In this document: piece after piece, positions 26,912 to 34,551 of the stretch | Numbering within the stretch: the stretch's first letter is position 1 | Layout: every line of letters begins with the position of its first letter | NCBI GenBank assembly: GCA_036259835.1 | Contig: DATABA010000019.1 | Span: 1-64,000 of the forward strand | DNA length: 64,000 nucleotides | Direction of reading: 5' to 3' | Origin: JALYGK01 sp036259835 | Lineage (GTDB): Bacteria; Actinomycetota; UBA4738 | Program-made: the position numbers and the translations under genes | The notes under the pieces: model-generated | Told to the model about the DNA's origin: nothing | The model's database searches: none | The model's input: the letters and a program-made list of their open reading frames with translations, nothing else

Positions 26912-27107
26912 TGCTTCTGGATTCCTCCATCGTTTGGCAGCCAGGCTGCACTGCCATTTCGGTGGCCCCCGCCTGTGACGCCTGGGAGCTCTCCGGAACG
27001 GGCGCCTGACTGAAGAACGCCTCGCCCTCTTCAGGGACGAGGCGTTTTCCCCCTGGTTCGGCGACCGATTCTACTCACGAGACGGCCGCACGGCGGCCCA
27101 GTCAGAG
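26912..27107 (-). promoter_or_regulatory. ileS leader with two mutually exclusive hairpins
   Basis: The 248-nt spacer between ileS and the divergent TraR gene has a GATACT -10-like box for ileS (27119-27114), giving a leader of about 195 nt. Stem A pairs 27038-27046 with 27016-27024 (9 bp, AACGCCTCG/CGAGGCGTT) and is followed by GTTCTT, like a weak terminator. Stem B pairs 27028-27034 with 27010-27016 (7 bp, CTGAAGA/TCTTCAG) and shares bases with the loop and 3' arm of A, so only one can form. A third hairpin, TGGCAG/CTGCCA, lies just before the ribosome site. This is the layout of an attenuator; a canonical T-box (GGTGGNACCGCG) was not found. Confidence 0.45.
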
Positions 27108-27159
27108 CCGCCTAGTATCCTCTTTGCTGCCCTGTGCTACCGTCCCTCGGATTTCTGAC

Positions 27160-27552
27160 ATGGCCACGACAAAATCGCCTGTAACCAAAAAAGAGCTCGA
27201 CGACCTGAAGGCGCGCCTGGTCGCGGAGCGAAAGGATCTCGAGGCCCAGTACAACGAGCTCGAGGAGTCCACGTTCGCCACCAACCAGAGCGAGCTGACG
27301 GGCGAGATGGGCTTTGACGAGGAGTACGCGGACGCCGGCACGGCGACGTTCGAGCGTGAGCGGGACCTTTCTCTCGTGAACAATCTCCGCGACCTGATGG
27401 AGCGGATCGACAAGGCTCTCGCCAAGATGGCGGACGGGACGTACGGGCTGTGCGACCGGTGCGGGCGGCCCATTGAAAAGCTCCGCCTCAAGGCCCTTCC
27501 GTACGCCAATCTCTGCCTCAAGGACAAGCAGGCGGAAGAGCGCGTCCGCTGA
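27160..27552 (+). CDS. TraR/DksA-type zinc-finger protein
   Basis: 130 residues from ATG 27160. N-terminal coiled coil (about 8-90) and a C-terminal finger CDRCGRPIEKLRLKALPYANLC. DksA-like proteins insert the coiled coil into the RNA polymerase secondary channel; here the coiled-coil tip is acidic (FDEEYADAGTATFERE). The finger has only three of the four usual cysteines: after the third, the expected CxxC ends in Asp (CLKD). The frame is open to 27124, but the shorter start fits homologues. A TAnnnT box (27138-27143) precedes it. This gene is between ileS and lspA in Streptomyces as well. Confidence 0.85.
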   Translation: MATTKSPVTKKELDDLKARLVAERKDLEAQYNELEESTFATNQSELTGEMGFDEEYADAGTATFERERDLSLVNNLRDLMERIDKALAKMADGTYGLCDRCGRPIEKLRLKALPYANLCLKDKQAEERVR

Positions 27553-27556
27553 CGGC

Positions 27557-28024
27557 GTGACCGCCCAACGTCGGCGGCTGCTTTTTCTCTATGGGGTAGC
27601 AGTGGCGGTCTATGTCCTGGACCGCGGCTCAAAAATCCTGGCCGAGCAACACCTCGAAGGCCGCCCGGCCATCCGATTGGTCGACGACATCGTCCATCTG
27701 AGGTTCACCACCAACGCCGGAGGTGCATTCGGGCTCTTTGGCGGCCAACCATGGCTGTTCTTTGGTGCGACCGTGCTGATCTCGGCGATCATCGTCGTCT
27801 CTTCTCCCAAGGTGGCCTCCACCATGAGTGCGGTCGGCCTCGGCCTCATCCTGGGCGGAGCTCTGGGCAACCTGACCGACCGGGTGATCCGCGGACCGGG
27901 CGTTACCGGGCGGGTCGTCGACTTCATCGATTTGCGCATCTGGCCCGTGTTCAACCTCGCTGATTCTGCCATCGTCATCGGAGCGGTCCTCGTGGCTTTG
28001 GCGGCGTTCCGGCGGGAGCCCTAA
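27557..28024 (+). CDS. lspA: Lipoprotein signal peptidase LspA
   Basis: 155 residues from GTG 27557, four transmembrane helices. Aspartyl protease that removes signal peptides from prolipoproteins at the lipid-modified Cys. Conserved blocks: DRGSK (22-26), NAGGAFGL (53-60), GGALGNLTDRV with catalytic D108, and VVDFIDLRIWPVFNLADS with catalytic D136. Its substrates would include the three lipoproteins encoded at 34552, 40552 and 57398. Follows the TraR gene by 4 nt. Confidence 0.95.
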   Translation: MTAQRRRLLFLYGVAVAVYVLDRGSKILAEQHLEGRPAIRLVDDIVHLRFTTNAGGAFGLFGGQPWLFFGATVLISAIIVVSSPKVASTMSAVGLGLILGGALGNLTDRVIRGPGVTGRVVDFIDLRIWPVFNLADSAIVIGAVLVALAAFRREP

Positions 28025-28040
28025 CCCTTCCATCGGGATC

Positions 28041-28931
28041 ATGACGGAGTCGTTTGTCGCCGAGCCCGGGCGGCTCGACGTGGTGGTTGCCACGCGCCTG
28101 GGCGTTCCACGCGCGGATGTCCAACGCGCCATCGCCTCGGGCGGCGTGCTGGTCGACGGACGTGCGCGGCCGAAATCGTTTCGCCTGACGGGTGGCGAAC
28201 GTGTAGACGTCGAGCTCCAGGGCGATCGGCCCCTTGAACCAGATCCGGCTCTCCTCGACGTCCTTTATGAGGATTCGTACCTCTTGGTGGTTTCCAAGCC
28301 GGCAGGGGTCCTGACCCATCCCACGACGTCCGTTCGAACCGGGACTCTGGTGAACCGGCTCTTGGCTCGCCGAACGTCACTGTCGAGCGGTACCGAGCCG
28401 GACCGCCCCGGAATCGTCCATCGACTCGACGCCGGCACGTCGGGGCTCATGGTCGTGGCTAAGGACGACGAGGCTCATCGCCGGCTATCCGCGATGTTTC
28501 GCCGGCACGACATCGAGCGCGCGTACCTGGCCCTGGTACGTGGCGCCCTTGCCCACGATCGATTCCGGATCGAGGCGCCACTCGGCCGGGAACGAGCCCG
28601 AATTCGCGTCCGAGCGGTCACCGGGAAAGAGGCCGCCACGGAAGTGGAGGTCCGCGAGCGGTTGCCCCGCTCGTCGTTCGTCGAGGCTCGACCCCGAACC
28701 GGCCGCACGCACCAGATTCGCGTTCATCTCTCCTCTGTTGGACATCCCATCCTTGGCGATCGGACGTACGGAGGGGGAGGGGCGGAGGCGGCAAAGTTGA
28801 GCCTGACCCGCCCGTTTCTTCATTCTTGGACGATCGCCTTCGACCATCCCGTCACCGGGGAGCGAATCGAACGGGAGGACCCGCTTCCGGAAGATTTGCA
28901 ACAGGCGCTCGAGAAGGCCCGCTCGCTCTAA
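28041..28931 (+). CDS. RluA/RluD-family 23S rRNA pseudouridine synthase
   Basis: 296 residues. N-terminal S4 RNA-binding domain (about 9-60, with RADVQRAIASGGVLVDGR) and the catalytic domain with HRLDAGTSGLMVVAK; D130 is the nucleophile that attacks uridine. ARPRTGRTHQIRVHL and GHPILGDRTYGG are later family motifs. It isomerises uridine to pseudouridine in rRNA; the position is not readable from sequence, though RluD is the usual call beside lspA. 16 nt after lspA, likely one operon. A 7-bp inverted repeat (28933-28939/28963-28969) follows but has a 23-nt loop. Confidence 0.92.
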   Translation: MTESFVAEPGRLDVVVATRLGVPRADVQRAIASGGVLVDGRARPKSFRLTGGERVDVELQGDRPLEPDPALLDVLYEDSYLLVVSKPAGVLTHPTTSVRTGTLVNRLLARRTSLSSGTEPDRPGIVHRLDAGTSGLMVVAKDDEAHRRLSAMFRRHDIERAYLALVRGALAHDRFRIEAPLGRERARIRVRAVTGKEAATEVEVRERLPRSSFVEARPRTGRTHQIRVHLSSVGHPILGDRTYGGGGAEAAKLSLTRPFLHSWTIAFDHPVTGERIEREDPLPEDLQQALEKARSL

Positions 28932-29001
28932 ACGCCGCCCGGGACGGGCTTGTTTGCACTACGGCGGCGCCCCGTTGTCCTCGATCACCGATCCGACGCG
29001 A

Positions 29002-30171
29002 TTACCGACGCGCTTTCGCGCGATCCTTGAGGTAAAGCGCGTACTGCGTTCGGACCTCTTCGCGGGACGCCAGCAAGTCGTTCTCGATATCGGGCGGCAG
29101 AATGCGCGCCTCAATCAGCTCCGAAAGCTTTTTCGAGTCGACGCTGACCACCCTCTCCCAGAGACCCAGCGGCTCCAGAATCTGGCGCACACGCGAGGGA
29201 TCCGCTGCGGTGATGTGTTGCGGCCGTCGGTCGACCGCGGCGCCGTCGGACCCGTAGAGTCGCCGGTACCCGTGCTCCTCGCAAAACGCGTTGATCAGAC
29301 CCTTGAGCTCCTCGAGGCGCCGGTACCGCTCCCAGTCCTCGCGTTTCAAACGGATCCACTCATCCAGGAGCTCCGTCATCTTCGGCGCTGGATCTCCCTG
29401 TTCTTTCTCGTAGCGATGCCGGAACACCGGACACACCCGCTGGAAGTCGCACCAGTCGCAGAGCGGATTCTGCCGCGGTTCGAACATCCCGGCGGAGATT
29501 CGCTCCGCCACCGTCCCGATTCGCCGCCGCAGCTCGCTGGCATCCGCCGCCGTGCGGGTGGTGGTCATGCGCTCACCGGGAAGAAGGAAATAGAGCGTCA
29601 GGCGCTCGGGCTCGATGCCCCAGATCTCTTTGGCCGCCAGGAAATAGAGCGACAACTGGAGATCGCGATCAACGGTCGCTCGAGGCGGCAGGCGCCGGTT
29701 GGTCTTGTAGTCGATGATCTCGTAGCCACCGCCGGGGAGGCGGTCCATCCGGTCGATCATCCCGGAGAGCTCCACGCCCTCCACTTCGACGGTGAATCGG
29801 AATTCCAGCGCCGCCGGGATCCTGAACGACTCCGCGTTCCGTCGGTGATACTCACCAAGGACCTGACGGGCGTGATCACGGTAGAGCCGTTCTTCCGACT
29901 CGTCGCGATACCCGTCGCTGACCCACTCGCCTTCGAGCATCTCGTACAGCTCAGGAAGGGAAGGCGCCACCGGAACGGGCCGGTCGTGGAACCGGTACAA
30001 CGTCCGGTGCAACGTTTCGCCGAACGCCAGCGCCGGCGAGCTCGACGTCGGGAGCCGCGTTTCGTACTGAAACCGGTATTTGGCAGGGCATGTCTCGTAC
30101 GTCGAGATGCTCGAGTACGAAAGACGCATGCGTTCGGCCGAAATTCCGGTCGACCCTCTTGCTTCTCCCAT
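29002..30171 (-). CDS. PD-(D/E)XK nuclease-superfamily protein with a Cas4/AddB-like iron-sulfur cluster
   Basis: 389 residues from ATG 30171 (ATG 30129 also possible). RecB-type nuclease core: LHRTLYRF (conserved His), SGMIDRMDRL (Asp), YEIIDYKTNRR (Asp and Lys of the PD-DxK site). Four cysteines, one in YETCPAKYRF at the start and CDWCDFQRVC after the core, match the 4Fe-4S arrangement of Cas4, AddB and related exonucleases. A further 130-residue helical C-terminal part is not recognised. It has no helicase domain and no helicase neighbour, so it is a stand-alone repair-type nuclease. Divergent from dnaE, sharing an upstream region with DnaA boxes. Confidence 0.85.
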   Translation of the reverse strand: MGEARGSTGISAERMRLSYSSISTYETCPAKYRFQYETRLPTSSSPALAFGETLHRTLYRFHDRPVPVAPSLPELYEMLEGEWVSDGYRDESEERLYRDHARQVLGEYHRRNAESFRIPAALEFRFTVEVEGVELSGMIDRMDRLPGGGYEIIDYKTNRRLPPRATVDRDLQLSLYFLAAKEIWGIEPERLTLYFLLPGERMTTTRTAADASELRRRIGTVAERISAGMFEPRQNPLCDWCDFQRVCPVFRHRYEKEQGDPAPKMTELLDEWIRLKREDWERYRRLEELKGLINAFCEEHGYRRLYGSDGAAVDRRPQHITAADPSRVRQILEPLGLWERVVSVDSKKLSELIEARILPPDIENDLLASREEVRTQYALYLKDRAKARR

Positions 30172-30217
30172 CCGCGGGAGTGTACGCTCGGCGCCGACAG
30201 AATTACAAGCGTGTAAG

Positions 30218-30237
30218 TAATCCACAGGTTGTCCACA
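30218..30237 (+). promoter_or_regulatory. Two DnaA-box-like sequences in the nuclease-dnaE divergent region
   Basis: TAATCCACA (30218-30226) and TTGTCCACA (30229-30237) lie in the same orientation, 11 bp apart. TTGTCCACA is the preferred DnaA box of high-G+C actinobacteria; the first differs from TTATCCACA at one base. They lie 43-75 bp before the dnaE start, inside a 121-nt spacer. Confidence 0.65.
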
Positions 30238-30279
30238 AGGGCTTGGGCGTCGACCAGCGCTCGAGTCATTGGGGGCTCT

Positions 30280-30285
30280 TAGTCT
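30280..30285 (+). promoter_or_regulatory. -10 box for a leaderless dnaE transcript
   Basis: TAGTCT ends exactly 7 nt before the dnaE ATG (30293), so the mRNA should begin at the start codon. No Shine-Dalgarno of normal spacing is present. The DnaA boxes lie just upstream of where a -35 would be. Confidence 0.5.
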
Positions 30286-30292
30286 GGGGCGC

Positions 30293-33200
30293 ATGGGGCA
30301 GGAAAGCTTCGTTCACCTGCACACGCACAGCGAGTTCTCGCTGTTGGACGGCGCGTCCCGCGTCGACGATCTCTGCCAGAAGGCCGCGGCGCTCGGGATG
30401 CCCGCCATCGCTCTCACCGACCACGGAGCCATGTTCGGTGCGCTCGATTTCTACGACGCCGCCCGGCGGCACGGAATCAAGCCGATCCTGGGCGTGGAGG
30501 CATACGTCGCCCCGCGATCAAGGTTCGACCGGAATCCCGGGGAGAACGACGAGAATTACCGCCACCTCACGATCCTGGCCCGAAACGAGCAGGGCTACCG
30601 GAACCTCCTCCGGCTGGTCACCGAAGCACACTTGGAGGGCTTCTATCACCGACCGCGAATCGACAAGGAGCTTCTCGCCGAACGCTCGGCGGGTCTAATC
30701 GGTCTCTCAGGGTGCCTGGCGTCGGAGACGGCGCGCATGACGCTTTCCGGGAACCATGCCAAGGCGGCCGAGGTCGCCGGGACCTATCGCGACATCTTCG
30801 GCCCGGGTTCGTTCTACCTGGAGATGCAGAACCACGGCCTGCTGGAACAACGGACTGTCAACGGTGCGCTGGTCGACCTTTCACGGACGGTCGGCGTCCC
30901 GCTCGTGGCGACGAACGACATTCACTACACGGAGAAGGATCACGCGCGGCCGCACGATGTCCTCCTCTGTATCCAACAGCAGAAGGTCCAGTCGGACAGC
31001 AACCGCCTGAAGTTCGACACCGATGACTTCTACCTGAAGTCCGCCGAGGAAATGCGGACGCTCTTCAGCGCGAACCGGGAGGCCTGCGACGCGACGCTGG
31101 CCATCGCGGAAGCCTGCGAGCTGGAGTTGTCCTTCGGCGAGCTCCACCTTCCCAGGTTCGATCCCCCCGACGGCAAGACGCTCGACCAGTACCTTCGCGA
31201 CCTGGTGTACGCGGGCGCCGTCGAGCGGTACACGCAAGTCACAGCGGAGCTACGCGAACGCATCGAGACCGAGCTCCGGGTCATCTCCTCGATGGGCTTC
31301 TCCGGCTACTTCCTCATCGTGTGGGACCTGATTCGGTTCGCCCGCGAGCATGGGATTCGAGTCGGACCGGGAAGGGGATCGGCGGCGGGGTCCGTCGTCT
31401 CCTACTGCCTGCGAATCACCGACCTGGATCCGCTCCACTATGGGCTGATCTTTGAGCGCTTCCTGAACCCGGAGCGCAAGCAAATGCCGGACATCGACAT
31501 GGACTTCGACGAGCGCCGGCGTGACGAGGTCATTCGATACGTCGCCCAGAAGTACGGCGCCGACCAGGTCGCGCAGATCATCACGTTCCAGACCATCAAG
31601 GGGAAGCAGGGAATCCGCGACGCCGCGCGGGTCCTGGGGTTCCCGGCGGCCTTCGGCGACCGGCTCTGCAAGCTGTACCCCCCGGCCATCCTTGGACGCG
31701 AGCACTCCATCGAGAGCGCGCTGGAACGGTCACCCGAGCTCAAGGAGGCGTACCAGCGGGAACCCGAAGCCCGGGAGGTGATCGACACCGCCCGCGCGTT
31801 GGAGGGCCTTCGCCGCGAGGACTCGGTCCACGCGGCCGGTGTGGTGATCGGCGACGCGCCGCTCATGAACCACCTGCCACTGAAGCTCTCCAAGGACTCG
31901 CGGGATGACTCGCGCCGCATCGTCACGCAGTTCGACATGCACGGTGTCGAGAAGCTCGGCCTGCTGAAAATGGACTTCCTGGGGCTCCGAAACCTGTCTG
32001 TGATTCAGGACACCATGGACATCCTTCGCCGAAAGGGTGTTGCCCTCGACATCGATGCGGTGCCCCTGGACGACGCGGCGTCCTACGAGATGCTGCGCCG
32101 GGGCGACACCAACGGCGTGTTCCAGCTGGAAAGCCCCGGTATGCGCCAGCTCATCCAGCTGCTCCTACCGGACCGCTTCGAAGACCTGATGGCGCTGGTT
32201 GCGCTGTACCGGCCGGGCTTGCTGAGCATGGGGCAGCACATCGAATACGCCGAGCGCAAGCATGGCCGGAAGCCAGTCGTCTATCCGCACGCTGATCTGC
32301 AACCGATCCTCGAGGGGACCTACGGAATCATCGTCTACCAGGAGCAGGTCATGCAGATCGCCGCCACGCTGGCCGGCTACTCGATGGGGGAGGCGGACCT
32401 CCTTCGGAAGGCGATGGGAAAGAAGATCCGGGAAATCCTGCTTCCTCACCGCGAGAAATTCGTCAAGGGCGCAACCGAACGAGGCTACGCGAAGCGGCTC
32501 GCCGAAGAGATCTTCGACCTGATCGTTCCATTCGCGGACTACGGATTCAATGCATCTCATGCATGCGCGTACGCATACGTGGCGTACCAGACCGCGTACC
32601 TGAAAGCGCACCACCCGGTCGAATACATGTCCGCGCTGCTCACGAGCGTCCGCGACGACAAGGACAAGAAGCCGTTCTACCTGAACGCCGCGCGGCTCAT
32701 GGGCGTCCGGGTGCTACCACCGGACGTGAATGAGTCCGAGCTGTACTTCACCCCCACCAACGGCGACATCCGATACGGGCTGGCCGCGGTACGAAACGTT
32801 GGCGCAGGAGCGGTTCAGCAGATCCTCACAGCCCGATCCGAGAAGGGTGCCTTCGAATCGTTCACCGACTTCTGCCGCAAGGTGGACCCCGCCGTGCTCC
32901 ACAAGAAGAGCCTGGAGAGCCTCATCCTCTCCGGCGCCTTCGACTCGCTGGGCTACAGGCGGCAGGCGCTCTTCGAGAACTACACCAAGGTGTCGGAGCC
33001 GGTCGTCGCGGAACGGCGAGCCGAAGCTGCCGGCCAGTTCTCTCTGTTCGGAGGCGGCCAGCAGGCGGCCCACGAGTTGGACGAGTCGGTTCTGGAAGGC
33101 GAGGAGTTCGACCGGAAGAACCTTCTCCGGCTCGAGAAGGAGATGCTCGGGCAGTACGTGACCGATCACCCGCTGCTCGGAATCCGTGACCAGCTCGCCG

Positions 33201-33826
33201 CTCAGACCGACATGGAAATCTCCGAGGTGCCGTCGCTCGGGGATGGTGACGTCGTGGCGGTGGCCGGAATCGTCGGCACGATTGGACGTCGTTTCACAAA
33301 GCGCGGAGAGCCGTATGCGGTGTTTCGCCTCGAGGACTTGACCGGCGGCGTACTCGTAGTCGCGTTTCCGTCGGTCTTCGACAAGCTAGCTGCCCTGATC
33401 GAGCCCGACGCCATCGTCAAGGTGAAGGGACGCGCCGACTTCCGCGGGCGCGAGCTCCAACTGGTTGCGCTGGAGATCGGAGAGCCGGAAATCACTACAG
33501 GTTCGGAATCCGACCAGCGTGCTCGCTCGGGACCGAACACTCCGGCCGACCCGTTGGTGGTAGACGTCCCGACTTCCTCATGCGGGAACGGTCTGATCAC
33601 CAAGCTGAAGGAGGTCCTCGGCACCCACCCGGGCGACCTTCCGGTCATCGTGCACCTGGTCGCGGACGGTGAGACGACCAGACTGAAGCTGGGGCGGGAC
33701 TACCGCGTGGACGGCTCCCCGGCGCTGCTCTGGGAGCTGCGTTCGCTCCTGGGGCCTCAGTCCGTCCGGCTCGTGTCGAACGGCTCGGTATCAGAGGTCA
33801 GGACGCCGGCGCCCGCTGCGGTCTGA
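30293..33826 (+). CDS. dnaE: DNA polymerase III alpha subunit DnaE
   Basis: 1177 residues from ATG 30293. Main replicative polymerase. PHP domain at the start (HLHTHSEFSLLDG, then LTDHGAMFGA); polymerase palm with PDIDMDFDERRRDEV around residues 400-414, carrying catalytic aspartates; FQLESPGMRQL; YQEQVMQIA; DYGFNASHACAYAYVAYQTAYLK in the fingers; helix-hairpin-helix region; OB domain (VVAVAGIVGTIGRRFTKRG) near 1000. Length matches DnaE1, the replicative form in actinobacteria. The gene order lspA, rlu, dnaE is conserved in Streptomyces. Confidence 0.97.
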   Translation: MGQESFVHLHTHSEFSLLDGASRVDDLCQKAAALGMPAIALTDHGAMFGALDFYDAARRHGIKPILGVEAYVAPRSRFDRNPGENDENYRHLTILARNEQGYRNLLRLVTEAHLEGFYHRPRIDKELLAERSAGLIGLSGCLASETARMTLSGNHAKAAEVAGTYRDIFGPGSFYLEMQNHGLLEQRTVNGALVDLSRTVGVPLVATNDIHYTEKDHARPHDVLLCIQQQKVQSDSNRLKFDTDDFYLKSAEEMRTLFSANREACDATLAIAEACELELSFGELHLPRFDPPDGKTLDQYLRDLVYAGAVERYTQVTAELRERIETELRVISSMGFSGYFLIVWDLIRFAREHGIRVGPGRGSAAGSVVSYCLRITDLDPLHYGLIFERFLNPERKQMPDIDMDFDERRRDEVIRYVAQKYGADQVAQIITFQTIKGKQGIRDAARVLGFPAAFGDRLCKLYPPAILGREHSIESALERSPELKEAYQREPEAREVIDTARALEGLRREDSVHAAGVVIGDAPLMNHLPLKLSKDSRDDSRRIVTQFDMHGVEKLGLLKMDFLGLRNLSVIQDTMDILRRKGVALDIDAVPLDDAASYEMLRRGDTNGVFQLESPGMRQLIQLLLPDRFEDLMALVALYRPGLLSMGQHIEYAERKHGRKPVVYPHADLQPILEGTYGIIVYQEQVMQIAATLAGYSMGEADLLRKAMGKKIREILLPHREKFVKGATERGYAKRLAEEIFDLIVPFADYGFNASHACAYAYVAYQTAYLKAHHPVEYMSALLTSVRDDKDKKPFYLNAARLMGVRVLPPDVNESELYFTPTNGDIRYGLAAVRNVGAGAVQQILTARSEKGAFESFTDFCRKVDPAVLHKKSLESLILSGAFDSLGYRRQALFENYTKVSEPVVAERRAEAAGQFSLFGGGQQAAHELDESVLEGEEFDRKNLLRLEKEMLGQYVTDHPLLGIRDQLAAQTDMEISEVPSLGDGDVVAVAGIVGTIGRRFTKRGEPYAVFRLEDLTGGVLVVAFPSVFDKLAALIEPDAIVKVKGRADFRGRELQLVALEIGEPEITTGSESDQRARSGPNTPADPLVVDVPTSSCGNGLITKLKEVLGTHPGDLPVIVHLVADGETTRLKLGRDYRVDGSPALLWELRSLLGPQSVRLVSNGSVSEVRTPAPAAV

Positions 33827-33865
33827 TCCGGGAGGCCAGCACGGCTCCGAGAGACGACCCGAACC

Positions 33866-34258
33866 CTAGGTCGGCCGGCACTTCACGAGGCGAATGAGCG
33901 TCCCCGGGCTTTGCTCCGTTCCTTCCTTGAGGGCGAACTCGTCCACCAGCGCAGTCATCAGGGGAATGCCGTTTGCTCCCTGTCCTTCGAGTTCCGGTAT
34001 CCGGACCCGCTTCTTGAAGACCCCCTCGTCGCGCACCTTGACCTCGACGCAGTCCGCGCCCGGCGTCCACGTCACCTTGATCTCGCGACTGTTCGTGTGG
34101 AGCATCGAGTTGGCGCACGCCTCCGAGACGGCAACCAGGAGGTCGTTGGTCGCCTGTTCGGGAAACGATGCCTGGTCGGCCAACTGCCGGATGAACTGCC
34201 GAATCTCGTACAGGGCCGAGGGATGTGACCTGAACGAGTGAATCGTCGAGACGTTCAT
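33866..34258 (-). CDS. RsbW-like anti-sigma/serine kinase ATPase (HATPase_c_2)
   Basis: 130 residues forming one GHKL ATP-binding domain. The N-box is LLVAVSEACANSMLH, with Glu and Asn for Mg-ATP; RDEGVF and the GANGIPLMTALVDEF stretch form the G1/G2 lid region. Such proteins bind and inhibit a sigma factor or phosphorylate an anti-anti-sigma STAS protein, but no sigma, STAS or phosphatase gene is in the window, so its partner is encoded elsewhere. It lies alone on the minus strand after dnaE. Confidence 0.85.
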   Translation of the reverse strand: MNVSTIHSFRSHPSALYEIRQFIRQLADQASFPEQATNDLLVAVSEACANSMLHTNSREIKVTWTPGADCVEVKVRDEGVFKKRVRIPELEGQGANGIPLMTALVDEFALKEGTEQSPGTLIRLVKCRPT

Positions 34259-34551
34259 CCTGCCGCGTGCGATCGGGTCGCTACGCTACGTCGGTTTTCG
34301 CCGGCCGTGCAAACGCGAGTCGGGAGCCATACAAGCCTTGATATGCACAACGCCGTCACAACCGGGCCGGCGGCAGCGTTCGTATAAACAGGCGGAGCAG
34401 CTCCATCGGACCCACTAGCCGATTTTCGAAATATGGGGTCAATGTGGTAAATGTGCTGCTAGCGGGGGTAGGAGGCACGTTGGAGCTGGCCTCCATACCC
34501 TTTCAAAAGGCGAAAGGACATGTCCGCAAGGACAAGGAGAGGAGGGATCGA
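34259..34551. other. Divergent intergenic region with a structured livK leader
   Basis: 293 nt without a gene. TATAAA at 34383-34388 could be a -10 for livK, but no good -35 is seen. The leader has a 6-bp stem GGAGGC (34471-34476)/GCCTCC (34489-34494) and a small hairpin TGTCC-GCAA-GGACA (34521-34534) with a GNRA loop, directly before the Shine-Dalgarno GGAGAGGAGGG. No riboswitch class is recognised. Confidence 0.35.

Noticed and set aside
27016..27048. Plus-strand intrinsic terminator (AACGCCTCG hairpin with TTTT)
   Set aside because: No plus-strand gene ends upstream: the region lies between divergent ileS and the TraR gene. It is read instead as part of the ileS leader.
26912..27107. A classical T-box riboswitch before ileS
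   Set aside because: No GGTGGNACCGCG-type T-box was found on the ileS strand. A partly similar GGTGGCCCCCGC occurs on the opposite strand, near 26961-26972, which is the wrong orientation.
28933..28969. Terminator between the pseudouridine synthase and nuclease genes
   Set aside because: The 7-bp inverted repeat CGCCGCC/GGCGGCG has a 23-nt loop and no T-tract, so it is only a weak candidate.
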